A stretch of 7,664 bases of DNA from Streptosporangiaceae bacterium (lineage in GTDB: Bacteria; Actinomycetota; Actinomycetes; Streptosporangiales; Streptosporangiaceae), in the NCBI GenBank assembly GCA_030040475.1, contig JASHTQ010000561.1, positions 1-7,664 of the forward strand, in the 5' to 3' direction. This document shows, piece by piece, positions 5,428 through 7,664 of the stretch (within the stretch, counting starts at the first letter, position 1; every line of letters begins with the position of its first letter). The translations under genes and the position numbers were made by a program. Below the pieces are notes generated by a model. The model made no database searches, was not told the DNA's origin, and saw only the letters and a program-made list of their open reading frames with translations.

Positions 5428-7664
5428 ATGCTGCCAAACGACAGGGCCCAGCCCGCCGCACGGGAGAAGCCCAACCTCGTCGAACGGGTCCAGCAGGCCA
5501 TTGCCCGTGCCCCGCTTCCGCGCCGCATCGTCATGATCGTCGGCGCCGTGCTGTTCTGCTGCCCGGTGCTCGCCCCCAGCGCGCTGGCGAACAAGGTCCG
5601 TACCCGGATGGCCTCGGCCTACGTCGCGATGGCCGCGTTGTGGATCATCTACATCGTCTATCTCTACGGTGCCCAGCCATCCTGGGTGGTCCGGTGGTCG
5701 CTGATCGCGCTGCCGGTGGTGGTCGCGGTCCTGGCGCACGTCGGTTCTCTCCGCCGCTGGTACGTGCCGTGCCGGACGGTGGCGGCGGTGCTGATATGGC
5801 CACTGCTCGTCGTCATCGTGATGAAGAGCGTGCACGATGTCCCGACGCTGCCAGGCGTGATCGCCGCCTGGGTACTGGCCGCCGTCGCGCTCGGCTGGCG
5901 TACCGCCAAGAGCGTGCAGGACTCCCGCATGATCGGCCCTGGCCACGCCCCCGGCTACGGCCCGGCCCTGGCTCACGGCCAAGGCCCAGGCCCAGGCCAC
6001 GGCACAGGCACAGGCACAGGCCACAGCGCAGGCACAGGCACAGGCCAAGGCGCAGGTCGCCGCCAGAACCAAGGTCCCCGCCAGAACCAGGGGCCCGTAC
6101 CGCACCAGGGCCAGGCGCCCCGCCACCCGGCCCACCCCGGCGTCCGCGCGCAGGCCGCCGCGCTGCCCTACGCCGACCACGCCGCGCGCGACCAGCCGGG
6201 CGGCCCGGGATACCCGCCGCGGCCACGGCCGCAGATCTCGGTCGAAGACGCCATGGCCGAACTCGACGCGATGATCGGCCTGGCACCGATCAAGGAGCAG
6301 GTGCGCTCGATCGCCGCGTCGATCGAGGCGGCACGCCAGCGAACGGTGGCCGGCATCACCACCGAGCGCCCGATGCGGCACTTCGTCTTCCTCGGCCCGC
6401 CCGGAACCGGGAAGACCACGGTGGCCCGGGTGCTCGCCACGATCTTCTACGCGTTCGGCCTGCTCGAGATGCCCGAGGTGCGCGAGGCGCACCGGGCCGA
6501 CCTCGTCGGGGAGTACCTCGGCGCGACCGCGATCAAGACCAACGAGCTCGTCGACTCCGCGCTCGGCGGGGTGCTGTTCATCGACGAGGCCTACAGCCTG
6601 GTCAACGAGGGCGACGGGCAGACCGACAGGTTCGGCGTGGAGGCGGTCCAGACGCTGCTGAAGCGGGCCGAGGACGACCGCGAGAACCTCATCATCATCC
6701 TCGCGGGCTACGAGAAGCAGATGGAGGCGTTCCTCGCCTCCAACCCCGGCCTTGCCTCCAGGTTCGCGACCCGGCTGAAGTTCCCCAGCTACACGCCGGC
6801 CGAGATGCAGAGCCTCGCGCAGGCCGCGCTCAAGCACCGCGGCGAGGAACTCGACCCGGATGCCAGCCCGGCGCTGTGGCGCATCCTCGAAGAGGTGGGC
6901 CGCCGCCGGATCACCGACGATCTCGGCAACGGCCGGTTCGTCCGCAGCCTGCTGGAGAAGGCGGGCCAGGCCAGGGACGTGCGGGTGATGGCGCGCACCG
7001 CGGAGCCTTCCCGCGAGGACCTGGTGACGATCCACGCCGCCGACCTCGAGCAGGCCTTCGCCGAGCTCACGTCACGGCTGAGAGGCTACGAGGACACCCC
7101 GACCGTCGAGGGCGCGATCGCCGAGCTCAACGAGCTGGTCGGCCTGGAACCGGTCAAGCAGCAGGTCCGCGCGATCGCCGCGCAGCTGCGCGCGGCCAAG
7201 CTGCGCAACACCCACGGGCTGACAAGCCAGCCGCCCGCCAGGCACTTCGTGTTCACCGGCCCGCCGGGCACCGGCAAGACCACGGTCGCCCGCATCCTCG
7301 GCCGGATCTTCGCCGCGCAGGGCCTGCTGATCAGGCCCGAGGTGATGGAGGCGCACCGCGCGGACCTGGTCGGCGAGCACCTGGGCTCGACCGCGATCAA
7401 GACCAACAAGCTCGTCGACTCGGCGATGGGCGGCATCTTGTTCATCGACGAGGCGTACTCGCTGCACAACGACGGCTACGACGGCGGTGACGCGTTCGGC
7501 TCCGAGGCGGTGCAGACCCTGCTCAAGCGGGCCGAGGACGACCGGGACCGGCTGGTGATCGTGCTGGCCGGGTACCCGGACGACATGGACAGGTTCCTGC
7601 GCAGCAACCCCGGCCTGGCGTCGCGGTTCAGCACCAGGGTCACCTTCCCCAGCTACCAGCCGCA
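5428..7664 (+). CDS. Membrane-anchored protein with tandem CbbX/SpoVK-like AAA+ domains (3' end outside the window)
   Basis: 745 residues are visible with no stop before the edge. ATG at 5428 follows AAGGA by six bases. Residues 34-50, 65-80, 89-105, 116-132 and 142-156 are hydrophobic, giving four or five membrane segments. A flexible Gly/His/Gln/Pro-rich linker spans about 168-268. AAA module 1 (about 275-550) has Walker A GPPGTGKT (323-330), Walker B VLFIDEA (382-388) and SNPGLASRF with a likely arginine finger at R445. Module 2 (from about 562) repeats this: Walker A 611-618, Walker B ILFIDEA (670-676) and R733. Each module also has EAHRADLVGE and AIKTN motifs of the CbbX/SpoVK/EccA group. 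Both ATPase sites look intact. The protein should be a membrane-tethered ring ATPase that remodels or translocates proteins. The resemblance to type VII secretion EccA is at domain level only; no ESX genes are seen here. Confidence 0.95.
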   Translation, partial: MLPNDRAQPAAREKPNLVERVQQAIARAPLPRRIVMIVGAVLFCCPVLAPSALANKVRTRMASAYVAMAALWIIYIVYLYGAQPSWVVRWSLIALPVVVAVLAHVGSLRRWYVPCRTVAAVLIWPLLVVIVMKSVHDVPTLPGVIAAWVLAAVALGWRTAKSVQDSRMIGPGHAPGYGPALAHGQGPGPGHGTGTGTGHSAGTGTGQGAGRRQNQGPRQNQGPVPHQGQAPRHPAHPGVRAQAAALPYADHAARDQPGGPGYPPRPRPQISVEDAMAELDAMIGLAPIKEQVRSIAASIEAARQRTVAGITTERPMRHFVFLGPPGTGKTTVARVLATIFYAFGLLEMPEVREAHRADLVGEYLGATAIKTNELVDSALGGVLFIDEAYSLVNEGDGQTDRFGVEAVQTLLKRAEDDRENLIIILAGYEKQMEAFLASNPGLASRFATRLKFPSYTPAEMQSLAQAALKHRGEELDPDASPALWRILEEVGRRRITDDLGNGRFVRSLLEKAGQARDVRVMARTAEPSREDLVTIHAADLEQAFAELTSRLRGYEDTPTVEGAIAELNELVGLEPVKQQVRAIAAQLRAAKLRNTHGLTSQPPARHFVFTGPPGTGKTTVARILGRIFAAQGLLIRPEVMEAHRADLVGEHLGSTAIKTNKLVDSAMGGILFIDEAYSLHNDGYDGGDAFGSEAVQTLLKRAEDDRDRLVIVLAGYPDDMDRFLRSNPGLASRFSTRVTFPSYQP
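5977..6055 (+). repeat. Low-complexity Gly-X hexamer repeat in the AAA+ protein linker
   Basis: The coding strand runs through successive GGC-NNN hexamers, mainly GGCCCA, GGCCAC, GGCACA and GGCCAA, encoding Gly-Pro, Gly-His, Gly-Thr and Gly-Gln dipeptides (about residues 184-210). The second codon often ends in A (ACA, CCA, CAA, GCA), which is rare elsewhere in this gene. This marks expansion of a short DNA unit rather than selection on codons, and the copy number is likely variable. Confidence 0.85.

Noticed and set aside
5380..7035. 551-residue minus-strand frame opposite the AAA+ gene, including an Ala/Cys repeat
   Set aside because: The opposite strand encodes intact Walker motifs in frame; the Ala/Cys run is only the reverse of the Gly-Thr/Gly-His hexamer repeat.
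5640..7490. 616-residue plus-strand frame overlapping the AAA+ gene
   Set aside because: It is the +1-type shadow of the AAA+ reading frame, Arg/Pro-rich with no family motif.

Overview
The window is very GC-rich (third codon positions are almost all G or C) and carries an intracellular subtilase next to a short sigma-70-type factor, alternative GTG/TTG starts and CbbX/SpoVK-like AAA+ ATPases. This points to a filamentous or related high-GC actinobacterium. I cannot place it to genus from the sequence alone.

Left block (1-3040, minus strand, read right to left): a tightly packed operon. It runs from a cytoplasmic S8 (subtilisin-family) serine peptidase (3040-1289), through a sigma-70/ECF-like factor whose N-terminus is built from four 12-residue repeats (1296-583, overlapping the peptidase), to a 168-residue protein with a carboxypeptidase-regulatory-like beta domain (586-80, ATGA overlap). 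The last element is the first 22 codons of a further gene that leaves the window (67-1, TTG start, helical repeat-like). The overlaps suggest one co-regulated unit linking proteolysis to transcription. What it senses is not visible; the decisive gene is probably the one cut by the left edge.

Middle block (3041-5036): a GNAT acetyltransferase on the plus strand (3254-3742), possibly leaderless, faces a metal-dependent amidohydrolase on the minus strand (5036-3792) that resembles Xaa-Pro dipeptidases and imidazolonepropionase-like enzymes. The two genes converge on a perfect 22-bp inverted repeat that contains the hydrolase stop codon.

Right block (5037-7664): a divergent intergenic region holds a pair of direct repeats 19 bp apart over a possible hydrolase promoter, and a possible forward promoter. 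A putative 53-residue small protein (5247-5408) follows. Then comes a large membrane-anchored protein with two tandem CbbX/SpoVK-like AAA+ modules (from 5428), which runs off the right edge. Its membrane segments and AAA modules are joined by a Gly/His/Gln/Pro-rich linker written with unusual A-ending codons.

No RNA genes, CRISPR arrays, insertion sequences or integrase genes were seen.
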